This document shows, piece by piece, positions 46,696-54,473 of a DNA stretch of 64,000 bases (the first letter of the stretch is position 1; each line of letters starts with the position of its first letter). This DNA is from Roseovarius amoyensis (lineage in GTDB: Bacteria; Pseudomonadota; Alphaproteobacteria; Rhodobacterales; Rhodobacteraceae): the NCBI RefSeq assembly GCF_003260265.1, contig NZ_QITQ01000005.1, positions 62,001 through 126,000 of the forward strand, given 5' to 3'. The translations under genes and the position numbers were made by a program. The notes under the pieces were generated by a model. That model saw only the letters and a program-made list of their open reading frames with translations. It searched no databases and was not told the origin of the DNA.

Positions 46696-47610
46696 TCAGC
46701 CCTCGGGCGTGGCGCCCAGGTGGCGCTGGCCGCGCGCGGCGGCCAGGCGGATCTGGCGCTGGCGCTGGCGAAAGCGGGCCTTGTCCTCTGCCGTCGTCTG
46801 GTTGATGCACCGGTGGCAGGAAACGCCCTCTTCGAACTCGGGGCGGTGGGTGTCCGCCGGCTCAAGCGGCCGGCGGCAGGCGTGGCACAGCCGGTGCGGG
46901 CCGGGTTTCAGCCCGTGTTCCACCGACACGCGTTCGTCAAAGACAAAGCACGCCCCGCGCCAGAGGCTTTGTTCCTCGGGTACCTTTTCGAGATAGTTCA
47001 GGATGCCGCCCTTGAGGTGGTAGACCTTGTTGAGCCCCTGCCCCAGCAGGTAGTTGGTGGATTTCTCGCAACGAATGCCGCCGGTGCAGAACATGGCGAT
47101 GCTCTTGCCGGCAAAGCGGTCTCTGTTTTCCGCCCACCAGTCGGGAAATTCGCGAAATGACTCGGTGCCGGGGTCCATGGCGCCCTCGAAAGTGCCGATG
47201 GCGACCTCGTAATCGTTGCGGGTGTCGATCACGGCCACGTCGGGGCTGGTGATCAATTCGTTCCAGTCGGCCGGGTCGACATAGTGGCCCACGCGGGCGA
47301 GCGGGTCGACATCGGGCTGTCCCAGCGTCACGATCTCGCGCTTGAGCCGTACCTTGAGACGGGCGAATGGCGCGATTTCGGCGGTGCTTTCCTTCCATTC
47401 CAGGTCGGCGCAGCCGGGCAGGGTACGGATATGGGCAAGTCCGGCGTCGATGCCTTCACGCGGACCGGCGATGGTGCCGTTGATGCCCTCATGCGCCAGC
47501 AGCAAGGTGCCTTTGACCCCCGCCTGCCGGCAGATGTCGATCAGGGGCGGGCGCAGGGCCGCCGGGTCGTCGAAACGGGTAAAGCGATAGAGTGCGGCAA
47601 CGATGTACAT
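46696..47610 (-). CDS. trhO: tRNA uridine(34) hydroxylase, rhodanese-like
   Basis: The 304-residue protein has an N-terminal ferredoxin-like domain with [12 protein letters not shown] and a central rhodanese domain with [17 protein letters not shown], whose first Cys is the active site. A C-terminal zinc-binding-type tail carries several Cys pairs ([17 protein letters not shown]). Members (formerly YceA/UPF0176) hydroxylate U34 of certain tRNAs using prephenate-independent oxygen chemistry. It is the first reading frame downstream of the tiny secreted-protein gene on the same strand. Confidence 0.92.
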   Translation of the reverse strand: MYIVAALYRFTRFDDPAALRPPLIDICRQAGVKGTLLLAHEGINGTIAGPREGIDAGLAHIRTLPGCADLEWKESTAEIAPFARLKVRLKREIVTLGQPDVDPLARVGHYVDPADWNELITSPDVAVIDTRNDYEVAIGTFEGAMDPGTESFREFPDWWAENRDRFAGKSIAMFCTGGIRCEKSTNYLLGQGLNKVYHLKGGILNYLEKVPEEQSLWRGACFVFDERVSVEHGLKPGPHRLCHACRRPLEPADTHRPEFEEGVSCHRCINQTTAEDKARFRQRQRQIRLAAARGQRHLGATPEG

Positions 47611-47695
47611 GGGCGCGCGGTCTACGCCGCCGGGGCGGAGTCGGCAAGGGTGGTGTCAGCCCGCGGCTATTGACCCCAAAACCATGCTGCGATGT

Positions 47696-47887
47696 TCAGT
47701 GGCAGTGGTAAGGCTTGGACCCGGCGTGACAGCATTTCCCCCGGGGTGAACTCTTGCGGCAGCCCCCGCTATGTTCGACTGCCTCGGATGAAACCGTGAC
47801 GGCGGGCGTTGACGTGCTGTACCCTGCAAGGGCGTGCTGGTTGCCAAGCGGCATTACGAATGCCGCGGCTACGACAAGGGCCTTCAT
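47696..47887 (-). CDS. Small secreted Cys/His-rich protein
   Basis: A 63-residue product has a signal peptide (MKALVVAAAF start, cleavage after ALA at residue 21). The mature part is about 42 residues, with its conserved-looking end GCRKSSPRGKCCHAGSKPYH and then CH. Four cysteines (43, 52, 53, 62) and three histidines sit in the last 21 residues, suggesting disulfides or a small metal site. A strong AAGGAG precedes the ATG by 7 nt, which together with the signal peptide makes it a real gene despite its size. I do not recognise the family. Confidence 0.65.
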   Translation of the reverse strand: MKALVVAAAFVMPLGNQHALAGYSTSTPAVTVSSEAVEHSGGCRKSSPRGKCCHAGSKPYHCH

Positions 47888-47947
47888 GCTATTCTCCTTT
47901 TGCGTGGAACGTACCCGAGATCGGGGTGCAAAAACGTGGCACTCGCA

Positions 47948-47970
47948 AAGGTGCAATGGTGATACACCTT
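47948..47970. promoter_or_regulatory. Operator-like dyad between divergent genes
   Basis: AAGGTG and CACCTT lie as a perfect 6-bp inverted repeat with an 11-nt spacer in the 197-nt gap between the secreted-protein gene and pncA. It could bind a dimeric regulator of either gene; there is no other support. Confidence 0.25.
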
Positions 47971-48084
47971 AGCATTAACCTTTCCAGGGACCAAAAGATA
48001 TCCGTCCGCCAGCCGCGGCACAGGCGACGTTGACGGCGCGGCGGCGGCGGCATACCTCTGAACCGCAAGCGGAGGAACCTGCCG

Positions 48085-48681
48085 ATGACCCATGCCCTGA
48101 TCGTGATCGACATGCAGAACGATTTCTGCCCCGGCGGTGCGCTGGCCGTGGCCGGCGGGGACGAGATCGTTACCGGCATCAATGCCCTGATGGGCGATTT
48201 CGATGCGGTGATCCTGACCCAGGACTGGCACCCGGCGGGGCATTCCTCGTTTGCGTCCTCGCACCCCGGCAAGGCCCCGTTCGAGACGGTCGAGATGGCC
48301 TATGGCACACAGGTACTGTGGCCCGATCACTGCGTGCAGGGCAGCGCCGGCGCGGCGTTTCACGACGCGCTGGACGCCACGCGCGCCGACCTGATCCTGC
48401 GCAAGGGCATGAACCCGGCGATCGACAGTTATTCGGCGTTTTTCGAAAATGACCACGAAACCCCCACAGGCCTGCACGGTTATCTGCAGACCCGTGGCAT
48501 CGACCGCCTGACGATGGTCGGGCTGGCGACCGACTTCTGCGTCAACTTCTCGGCCGTGGATGCGGCAAGGCTGGGCTATGCGGTGACGGTGAACGAGGCG
48601 CTGTGCCGCGCCATCGACCTGGACGGATCATTGGCGGCGGCGCGAAAGGGGATGGCAGATGCGGGGGTCACGGTGGCCTGA
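48085..48681 (+). CDS. pncA: Nicotinamidase
   Basis: The 198-residue hydrolase converts nicotinamide to nicotinate in NAD salvage. It has the catalytic Asp in IVIDMQNDFCPGGAL, metal ligands in LTQDWHPAGHSSF, the catalytic Lys in LRKGMNPAIDSYSAF and the nucleophilic Cys in LATDFCVNFSA. GGAGG precedes the ATG. It is the first gene of a tight run with a uracil-DNA glycosylase and SseB. Its product, nicotinate, is of interest given the 6-hydroxynicotinate-reductase-like gene 9 kb downstream. Confidence 0.96.
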   Translation: MTHALIVIDMQNDFCPGGALAVAGGDEIVTGINALMGDFDAVILTQDWHPAGHSSFASSHPGKAPFETVEMAYGTQVLWPDHCVQGSAGAAFHDALDATRADLILRKGMNPAIDSYSAFFENDHETPTGLHGYLQTRGIDRLTMVGLATDFCVNFSAVDAARLGYAVTVNEALCRAIDLDGSLAAARKGMADAGVTVA

Positions 48682-49269
48682 ATGGCCCCGCTTGCAGACG
48701 AAATCGCCGCATGCCGGCTGTGCGCCGGGCGTTTCGCGGCGACAAAGACCGCGCATGAACCCCGCCCGGTGATCTGGTTTCGCCCCGGTGCGCGCCTGCT
48801 GATCGCGGGGCAGGCGCCGGGGATGCGGGTGCACAAGTCGGGCAAGCCGTTCGACGACCCGTCGGGCCAGCGGCTGCGCGACTGGCTGGGGATGATTTCG
48901 GAAGAGTTCTATGACCTGTCCCGCGTCGCGGTGGTGCCGATGGCGTTCTGCTTTCCCGGCTATGACGCGGGCGGAAGCGATCTGCCGCCGCCGCCGCTGT
49001 GCGGGCGGACATGGCATGATCGGGTGATGGCGGCGCTTGAGAGCGTCGAGTTGACTGTGCTGGTGGGCGGTTACGCGCAGAAGTATCATTTGGGGGTCAG
49101 GACCGGCGTGACCGAGACGGTGCGCGACTGGCGCGCGCGTGCGCCGGGCGTGTTCGCGTTGCCGCACCCGTCCTGGCGCAATACCGCGTGGCTGAAACGG
49201 AACCCCTGGTTCGAGGTCGAGTTGCTGCCGGCGCTGCGGGCGCGGGTCAAGGAGGTGATGGATGGCTGA
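48682..49269 (+). CDS. Uracil-DNA glycosylase family protein
   Basis: The 195-residue protein has the UDG-superfamily motif 1 IAGQAPGMRVHKSGKPFDD and motif 2 LPHPSWRN near the C-terminus. An N-terminal CRLC pair (ACRLCAGRF) suggests Fe-S or zinc binding of the type 4/5 sort, though the other pair is not obvious. It should remove uracil or related damaged bases. It directly follows pncA and overlaps the SseB gene by 8 nt. Confidence 0.87.
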   Translation: MAPLADEIAACRLCAGRFAATKTAHEPRPVIWFRPGARLLIAGQAPGMRVHKSGKPFDDPSGQRLRDWLGMISEEFYDLSRVAVVPMAFCFPGYDAGGSDLPPPPLCGRTWHDRVMAALESVELTVLVGGYAQKYHLGVRTGVTETVRDWRARAPGVFALPHPSWRNTAWLKRNPWFEVELLPALRARVKEVMDG

Positions 49270-50053
49270 GACGACAAGGCTGGACGCCGCGCACGAGGCG
49301 ATGGAGGCCGCCCCCGGGGACGAGGCCGCGCGCCGCGCCTTTTATGCCGAACTGGCAGCGACAGAGCTGTTTCTGCTGCTGGAAGAAGAGGCGACAGCCG
49401 ACAGCGTGTCGCCCAGGACACTGCCGGTGGAGGGGGCGGAGTATGTTCTTGCCTTTGACCTTGAGGAACGGCTGGCGCGGTTTGCCGGCGGTCCCGCGCC
49501 GCTTGCGGCGCTGTCGGGCAGGGCGCTGGCCGGCATGCTGGCGGGGCAGGGGCTGGGGCTGGCGCTGAACCTCGACGTGGCGCCTTCGGCGATCTTGCTG
49601 CCGACTGATGCCGTGGCGTGGATGGCCGAGATGTTGGCCCCTGAGCCGGATCAGCAAGAGGCGCGGATACGGGCCTTTCATGCGCCCGACGGGGTGGCGG
49701 AAAGCCTGTTGTCGGCGCTGGATGCGCGGCTGGCGGGTGCGGCGGGGCTGGCCGAATGTGTGTGGCTGGCCAGGGCCGAACACGAGGATGGCGGTGCGGG
49801 GCATCTGCTGGCGGTGATCGGCGCGGTGCCAGAGGCCGCGCCGGCGCTGGCGCGGGCGGTGTCGGACCTGTGGCGGCTGTCGCGGCCGGAGGCGGACGCG
49901 TTCGATGTGGTGTTCCTGGATGCGGACGACCCGGCGGTGGCGCGACTGGCCCGTGTCGGGCTGCGCTTTGACCTGCCCCGGCCCGAGCCGCTAGCGCAGG
50001 TGCCGGGTGCTGCGCCGGGCATGGACCCCGACGCGCCGCCGCGGTTGCGGTAA
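49262..50053 (+). CDS. SseB-family protein
   Basis: The 263-residue protein matches the SseB fold: an N-terminal helix region, FYAELAATELFLLLEEE near residue 27, EYVLAFDLEERLARF near 59 and LALNLDVAPSAILLPTDAVAWM near 100. The second half (from about 150) is a divergent repeat of the same layout. No catalytic residues are known for the family. It is translationally coupled to the glycosylase. The role is unknown. Confidence 0.8.
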   Translation: MAETTRLDAAHEAMEAAPGDEAARRAFYAELAATELFLLLEEEATADSVSPRTLPVEGAEYVLAFDLEERLARFAGGPAPLAALSGRALAGMLAGQGLGLALNLDVAPSAILLPTDAVAWMAEMLAPEPDQQEARIRAFHAPDGVAESLLSALDARLAGAAGLAECVWLARAEHEDGGAGHLLAVIGAVPEAAPALARAVSDLWRLSRPEADAFDVVFLDADDPAVARLARVGLRFDLPRPEPLAQVPGAAPGMDPDAPPRLR

Positions 50054-50260
50054 GGGCATAGCGCGCCGGATCGAAGCCAGCCATTTGTGACCAGAGGGCA
50101 TGAGGCCGCCCTGGCGGGCGCATGCCCGGCCCACGGCGGGCCAGGAGGATCAAGCTGATACGCGCCAAGTCCCTCGGCAGACTGCCGTACCCACCAATCC
50201 TGGCACTCCGGCCGTATTTCTCTTGCCCAAGGCCGCTGTCCCGGGCATTCCTTGGGAAAC
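50054..50260. other. Leader before the Liv-type operon
   Basis: This 207-nt gap holds no convincing gene. It contains a small hairpin GGCCC-ACGGC-GGGCC (50128-50142) and, right after it, a strong ribosome-site-like AGGAGGATCAAG with no start codon at proper distance. A binding-protein gene would be expected here; none is present. Confidence 0.4.
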
Positions 50261-51187
50261 ATGGAACTGGGTCCGTATATCCTTTTAGCCTCGATCGAAG
50301 GCGCGGTGATGGCGGCGGTGCTCGCGCTGACGGCGGTGGGGCTCAGCCTCGTCTTCGGGGTGATGCGGGTGGTCAACATCGCGCATGGCGAATTCTTCAT
50401 GCTGGGCGCGGTTATTGCCTGGTATGTGGCGCAGACCGTGGGCGGGCATCCGGCCATCGGGTTCGTCGCGGCACTGGTCATCGCGCCGCTGGTGGTGGGG
50501 GCGATCGCGGCGGCGGCCGACATGACCATCCTCAAGCGCATCGCCTATGATCCAGAGCGCACCATCGTCGCCACCATCGGGCTGCTCTACATCATCCAGC
50601 AATTGACGCTGATGACCTATGGCCCCGACGCGCGCCCGGTGGAGGCGCCCTTTAACCAGCGCATCGCGCTGCCGTGGGTGGAATGGGGCGAGGACGGGCT
50701 GTCGTTCTTCCATCCCTGGGGGCTGGCCACCACCAGCTACAAGCTGTTCGTGATCGTGGCGGCGGCGGTGGTCCTGACCGGGGTGCGCATGATGATGACG
50801 CGCACCCGCATCGGCCTGCTGATGCGCGCCACCCAGGCCGACAGCGACATGGCGCTGGCCTTTGGCATCCCGGTGGAACGGGTCTATGCGATGGTATTCG
50901 GCATCGGCGCCGGGCTGGCGGCGCTCGCGGCGGTGCTGATCGTGCCAATCAGCCAGGCGCATTACCTGATGGGGGCCGATCCGCTGCTGTTGTCCTTTAT
51001 CGTCGTCATCATCGGCGGCCTCGGCAGCCTGCCGGGCACGGTGGTTGCGGCGGTTCTGATCGGGCTGTCGGACGGGATCATATCGGTCTTCTTCTCGCCC
51101 ACCCTGGCCAAGATCCTGGCGACGCTGCTGGTCGGGCTGGTGCTGGTGTTCCGCCCGCAGGGCCTGTTCGGGACCCGCGCCCCATGA
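50261..51187 (+). CDS. Branched-chain amino-acid-type ABC permease (LivH family)
   Basis: The 308-residue protein has eight hydrophobic helices and LivH signatures: AVGLSLVFGVMRVVNIAHGE near residue 28, RTIVATIGLLYIIQQL near 93 and a coupling helix in MRATQADSDMALAFGIPVERV. It forms one half of the channel. The ATG at 50261 is used; a TTG three codons upstream is possible. Liv-type importers take amino acids, ureides or aromatic acids. Here it opens a ten-gene run ending in N-heterocycle-type enzymes, so a heterocyclic substrate is likely. Confidence 0.93.
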   Translation: MELGPYILLASIEGAVMAAVLALTAVGLSLVFGVMRVVNIAHGEFFMLGAVIAWYVAQTVGGHPAIGFVAALVIAPLVVGAIAAAADMTILKRIAYDPERTIVATIGLLYIIQQLTLMTYGPDARPVEAPFNQRIALPWVEWGEDGLSFFHPWGLATTSYKLFVIVAAAVVLTGVRMMMTRTRIGLLMRATQADSDMALAFGIPVERVYAMVFGIGAGLAALAAVLIVPISQAHYLMGADPLLLSFIVVIIGGLGSLPGTVVAAVLIGLSDGIISVFFSPTLAKILATLLVGLVLVFRPQGLFGTRAP

Positions 51188-52128
51188 ACGGGTGGGTGCG
51201 CGTGCTGGCGCTGCATGGCGGGCTGTTGGCGGTACTGTTCGCGGCGCAGTTCCTGCTGCCGGCCTATCACCACGGCAACCTGGCGCGGATCATGGTGCTG
51301 GCCAGCTATGCCATCGGCTATAACATCCTGTTCGGCTATACCGGGTTGCTCAGCCTCGGGCATGCGCTGTTCTTTGCCGCCGGGATGTACGGCATGGGGC
51401 TGGGGGTGCAGCACCTTGGCCTGACGCCCGCACCGGCGCTGCTGGCCGGGATCGCGGCGGGCGCGGTGGTGGCGCTGGCGCTGGGGCTGCTGGCGCTCAG
51501 GACCGTCGGTGTCGCCTTCATGATCGTGACACTGATGTTCGCGCAGGCGGGCTATTTCACCATCCTCTATTTCAGCGAGATCACGCGCGGCGACGAAGGC
51601 TTTGTCATCGCCCAGGCGCAGCGGGTGCTGTGGGGGATCGACCTGAGCGCATCGGCGAACCGTTATTTCGCTGCCTGGGCGCTCTTTTCGGCCTGCCTGC
51701 TGGCCTGCCTGTGGCTGGTGCGCATGCCATTCGGCAAGACGCTGGTGGCGATCCGCGAGAACGAGGAACGCGTGCGCATGCTGGGCTATGACACCTTCGC
51801 GCACAAGCTGGGGGCGATGGTGATTTCGGGCGCCATCTCCGCCGCGGCGGGGGCGTCCTATGGTCTGCTCTTCGGCAGTGCCGGGGCCAGTTTCGCCGGG
51901 GTTCAGTATTCGATCCTGCCGCTGTTGTGGGTGCTGCTGGGCGGGGCCGGCACCGTGCTGGGGCCGTTCGTCGGCACGCTGTTCATGTTCTACCTGATCG
52001 ACCTGAGTTCGGGCATCACCACCGCCTACATGCTGATCGCGGGGGTGGTCCTGGTGGTGCTGACGCTCTTTGCGCCGCAGGGCCTGATGGGCGAGCTGCG
52101 CCGCAGGTTCTGGCGGGGGTTGCCATGA
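51184..52128 (+). CDS. Branched-chain amino-acid-type ABC permease (LivM family)
   Basis: The 314-residue protein has LivM features: ASYAIGYNILFGYTGLLSLG near residue 38, FFAAGMYGMGLG, and the coupling loop AIRENEERVRMLGYDTFAHK. About nine membrane helices are predicted. It overlaps LivH and LivG neighbours by 4 nt each. It is the second channel subunit. Confidence 0.93.
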   Translation: MNGWVRVLALHGGLLAVLFAAQFLLPAYHHGNLARIMVLASYAIGYNILFGYTGLLSLGHALFFAAGMYGMGLGVQHLGLTPAPALLAGIAAGAVVALALGLLALRTVGVAFMIVTLMFAQAGYFTILYFSEITRGDEGFVIAQAQRVLWGIDLSASANRYFAAWALFSACLLACLWLVRMPFGKTLVAIRENEERVRMLGYDTFAHKLGAMVISGAISAAAGASYGLLFGSAGASFAGVQYSILPLLWVLLGGAGTVLGPFVGTLFMFYLIDLSSGITTAYMLIAGVVLVVLTLFAPQGLMGELRRRFWRGLP

Positions 52129-52832
52129 CGCTGTTGTCGACACGCGGGCTGTCAAAGCACTTTGACGGGCTGCAGGCCGTCGACGGGGTCGATTTCGACC
52201 TGCCGGAGGGCGAAGTGCGCGCGCTGATCGGCCCCAACGGCGCGGGCAAGACGACATTCGTGGGCATGATCTGCGGCCGCATCGCGCCCAGCTCTGGCAG
52301 CGTGGTCTTTGACGGTGCCGACATCACCGCGCTGCCCGCGCACAAGCGCATCCTGCGCGGCATGGCCTATACGTTTCAGATCACCTCGGTCTTTCCCCGG
52401 CTCGACGTGGCCGAAAACGTGGCGCTGGCGGCCCGCCGGCGGCTGAAGGGGCGCGAGATGACGCGCGCGGTCGATGAGGTGCTGGCGCGGGTGGGCCTGC
52501 TGGAGCGCAGGGACGAGGAGGCGGGCAACCTCAGCTATGGTCATCAGCGGCTGCTGGAAATCGCCATGGGGCTTGTGCAAAAGCCCAGGCTGCTGATCCT
52601 TGACGAACCCACGCAGGGTTTGTCCGAGGGCGAGATCGCCAGCTTCAAGGAACTGCTGCGAGAGGTCGCCGGCCAGACCACCATCCTGCTGATCGAGCAC
52701 AACATGAGCGTGGTGATGGAAACCGCCGACCGGGTCAGCGTGCTGGATTTCGGCCGCCTGCTGGCCGAGGGCACGCCGCAGGAGATCCACGAAAACGCCG
52801 CCGTGCAGGCGGCCTATCTGGGGACGGGATGA
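52125..52832 (+). CDS. ABC ATPase, LivG family
   Basis: The 235-residue ATPase has Walker A GPNGAGKTTF, a Q-loop in YTFQITSVFPRLDVAEN, signature LSYGHQRLLEIAM and Walker B LLILDEPTQGLS. The LSYGHQR form and SVFPRLDVAEN stretch are LivG-like. It overlaps LivM and LivF genes and energises the importer together with LivF. Confidence 0.94.
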   Translation: MTLLSTRGLSKHFDGLQAVDGVDFDLPEGEVRALIGPNGAGKTTFVGMICGRIAPSSGSVVFDGADITALPAHKRILRGMAYTFQITSVFPRLDVAENVALAARRRLKGREMTRAVDEVLARVGLLERRDEEAGNLSYGHQRLLEIAMGLVQKPRLLILDEPTQGLSEGEIASFKELLREVAGQTTILLIEHNMSVVMETADRVSVLDFGRLLAEGTPQEIHENAAVQAAYLGTG

Positions 52833-53527
52833 TGCTGGAACTGCAGGCGATCAGCGCCGGTTACGGCCGTGCCCAGGTGCTGCGGGAACTGTCGCTGACG
52901 GTGGCCTCGGGCGAGATCCTGTGCCTGCTGGGCCGCAACGGCGCTGGCAAGACCACGACGATGCAGGCGATCATGGGGCTGTTGCCGCTGATGGGGGGGC
53001 AGGTCCTGCTGGATGGTGTGCCGATCAGCGGACGCCCCGCGCATGAGGTGCCCAAGGCGGGCATCGGGTACATCCCGCAGGGGCGGCGGCTGTTTGCCGG
53101 GCTGACGGTGGCCGAGCACTTGGAAATCGGGCTGCGGGCACGCGATGCGGGACCCGAGGTGCGCGACGAGGTGCTGGCGCTCTTTCCTCGTCTGGGCGAA
53201 CGGCTGGACCAGCGGGCGGAAACGCTGTCAGGGGGCGAGCAGCAGATGCTGGCCACTGCCCGCGCGCTGTGCCTGCGGCCCAAGGCGCTGTTGCTGGACG
53301 AGCCGACCGAGGGGCTGCAACCCTCGATGATCGAGGCCATCCGCCAGGTGATCGTCAAGATGCGTGCGGCTGGCGTGGCGATCTTGCTGGTGGAACAGCG
53401 GGTCGATGCGGTGCTGTCGGTGGCCGACCGGGTGGCGTTCATCGAAAACGGTCGCGGCGGCGAGGTGATGCCGGCCGAACGCCTGCGCCAGGATCACGGC
53501 ATCGTCGAACGCTACGTGGGCGTCTGA
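52829..53527 (+). CDS. ABC ATPase, LivF family
   Basis: The 232-residue ATPase has Walker A GRNGAGKTTT, the LivF hallmark IGYIPQGRRLFAGLTVAEHL, signature LSGGEQQMLATARALC and Walker B LLLDEPTEGLQPSMI. An ATG pair (52829, 52832) gives two possible starts. It ends the transporter part; a 94-nt gap with a promoter-like -35 separates it from the oxidoreductase genes. Confidence 0.94.
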   Translation: MMLELQAISAGYGRAQVLRELSLTVASGEILCLLGRNGAGKTTTMQAIMGLLPLMGGQVLLDGVPISGRPAHEVPKAGIGYIPQGRRLFAGLTVAEHLEIGLRARDAGPEVRDEVLALFPRLGERLDQRAETLSGGEQQMLATARALCLRPKALLLDEPTEGLQPSMIEAIRQVIVKMRAAGVAILLVEQRVDAVLSVADRVAFIENGRGGEVMPAERLRQDHGIVERYVGV

Positions 53528-53544
53528 TCGCGGCGCGCCGCCCG

Positions 53545-53573
53545 TTGACAGGGCGCAGACGCTGCCGCACCAT
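53545..53573 (+). promoter_or_regulatory. Possible internal promoter before the molybdenum hydroxylase genes
   Basis: A perfect TTGACA, a 17-nt spacer and CACCAT (3 of 6 to the -10 consensus) lie in the gap after the LivF gene. It could give the catabolic genes separate transcription from the importer. Confidence 0.3.
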
Positions 53574-53621
53574 CTCCCTGACCGGCTTGCCGGGATAACT
53601 ACAACAACAGGGGGATCGCCA

Positions 53622-54473
53622 TTGGCCGCATATCATCGGCCCGAAACCCTGGAGGCGGCGCTTGACTTGCTGGCGGCGGCGCCGGTGACCATTGCCGCCG
53701 GCTGTACCGACCTTTTCGCCGCGACCCCGGCAAGGGCTCTGCCGGGCGAGGTGCTGGATATCACGGGGATTGCCGAGCTGCGCGGGATCGGACGCACCGA
53801 CACCGGCCTGCGGATCGGCGCCGCGATGACGTGGTCTGACGTGGTGCGTGCCGACCTGCCGCCCGCCTTCGACATGCTGAAACAGGCCGCGCGCGAGGTG
53901 GGATCGGTGCAGATCCAGAACGCCGGGACGATGGCCGGAAACATCTGCAACGCCTCACCCGCCGCCGATGGAATGCCCTGCCTGCTGGCGCTCGATGCCG
54001 AGGTTGAACTGGCCTCAAGCGCGGGCCGGCGCCGGATGCCTCTGGCGGATTTCGTCACCGGCCCGCGCAAGACCGCGCTGGGCAAGGGCGAGATGGTGAT
54101 CGCGGTGCATGTGCCTGACGCGGCGACGCGCGGGCAGTCGCGGTTTGAAAAGCTCGGGGCGCGGAAATATTTGGTGATCTCCATCGCCATGGTGGCCGCG
54201 CGGCTGGAACTGGACGGCGAAACGGTTGAACGCGCGTCCATCGCCGTGGGGTCCTGCGGGCCGGTGGCGGTGCGGCTTGGCGCGCTCGAGGTGGCGCTGA
54301 CCGGCGCGCCGCTGGCAGGGCTTGGCGCGCGGGTCACGCCGGAGTTGGTGGCGCGGCACCTGTCGCCCATTGACGACATTCGCGCCGATGGCGGCTATCG
54401 CGCGCAGGCGGCGACGGAGCTGGTGCGCCGCGTGCTGGACAGCCTTGCCGGCGGATGCGAGGCGGCGGCATGA
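53622..54473 (+). CDS. Molybdenum hydroxylase FAD-binding subunit (CoxM/XdhB-like)
   Basis: The 283-residue protein has the PCMH-type FAD sites: TIAAGCTDLFAATPA near residue 24 and QIQNAGTMAGNICNASPAAD near residue 98. The CO-dehydrogenase-type C-terminal domain follows from about residue 175. It passes electrons from the 2Fe-2S centres to FAD. The start is TTG, with GGGGGATCG upstream and the family start AAYHRPETLEAAL right after it. It overlaps the fused subunit gene by 4 nt. Confidence 0.9.
   Translation: MAAYHRPETLEAALDLLAAAPVTIAAGCTDLFAATPARALPGEVLDITGIAELRGIGRTDTGLRIGAAMTWSDVVRADLPPAFDMLKQAAREVGSVQIQNAGTMAGNICNASPAADGMPCLLALDAEVELASSAGRRRMPLADFVTGPRKTALGKGEMVIAVHVPDAATRGQSRFEKLGARKYLVISIAMVAARLELDGETVERASIAVGSCGPVAVRLGALEVALTGAPLAGLGARVTPELVARHLSPIDDIRADGGYRAQAATELVRRVLDSLAGGCEAAA

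Noticed and set aside
50100-50288. 62-codon frame in the leader of the Liv operon
   Set aside because: Composition is arbitrary, it overlaps the LivH start in another frame, and the strong ribosome-like site lies inside it rather than before it.
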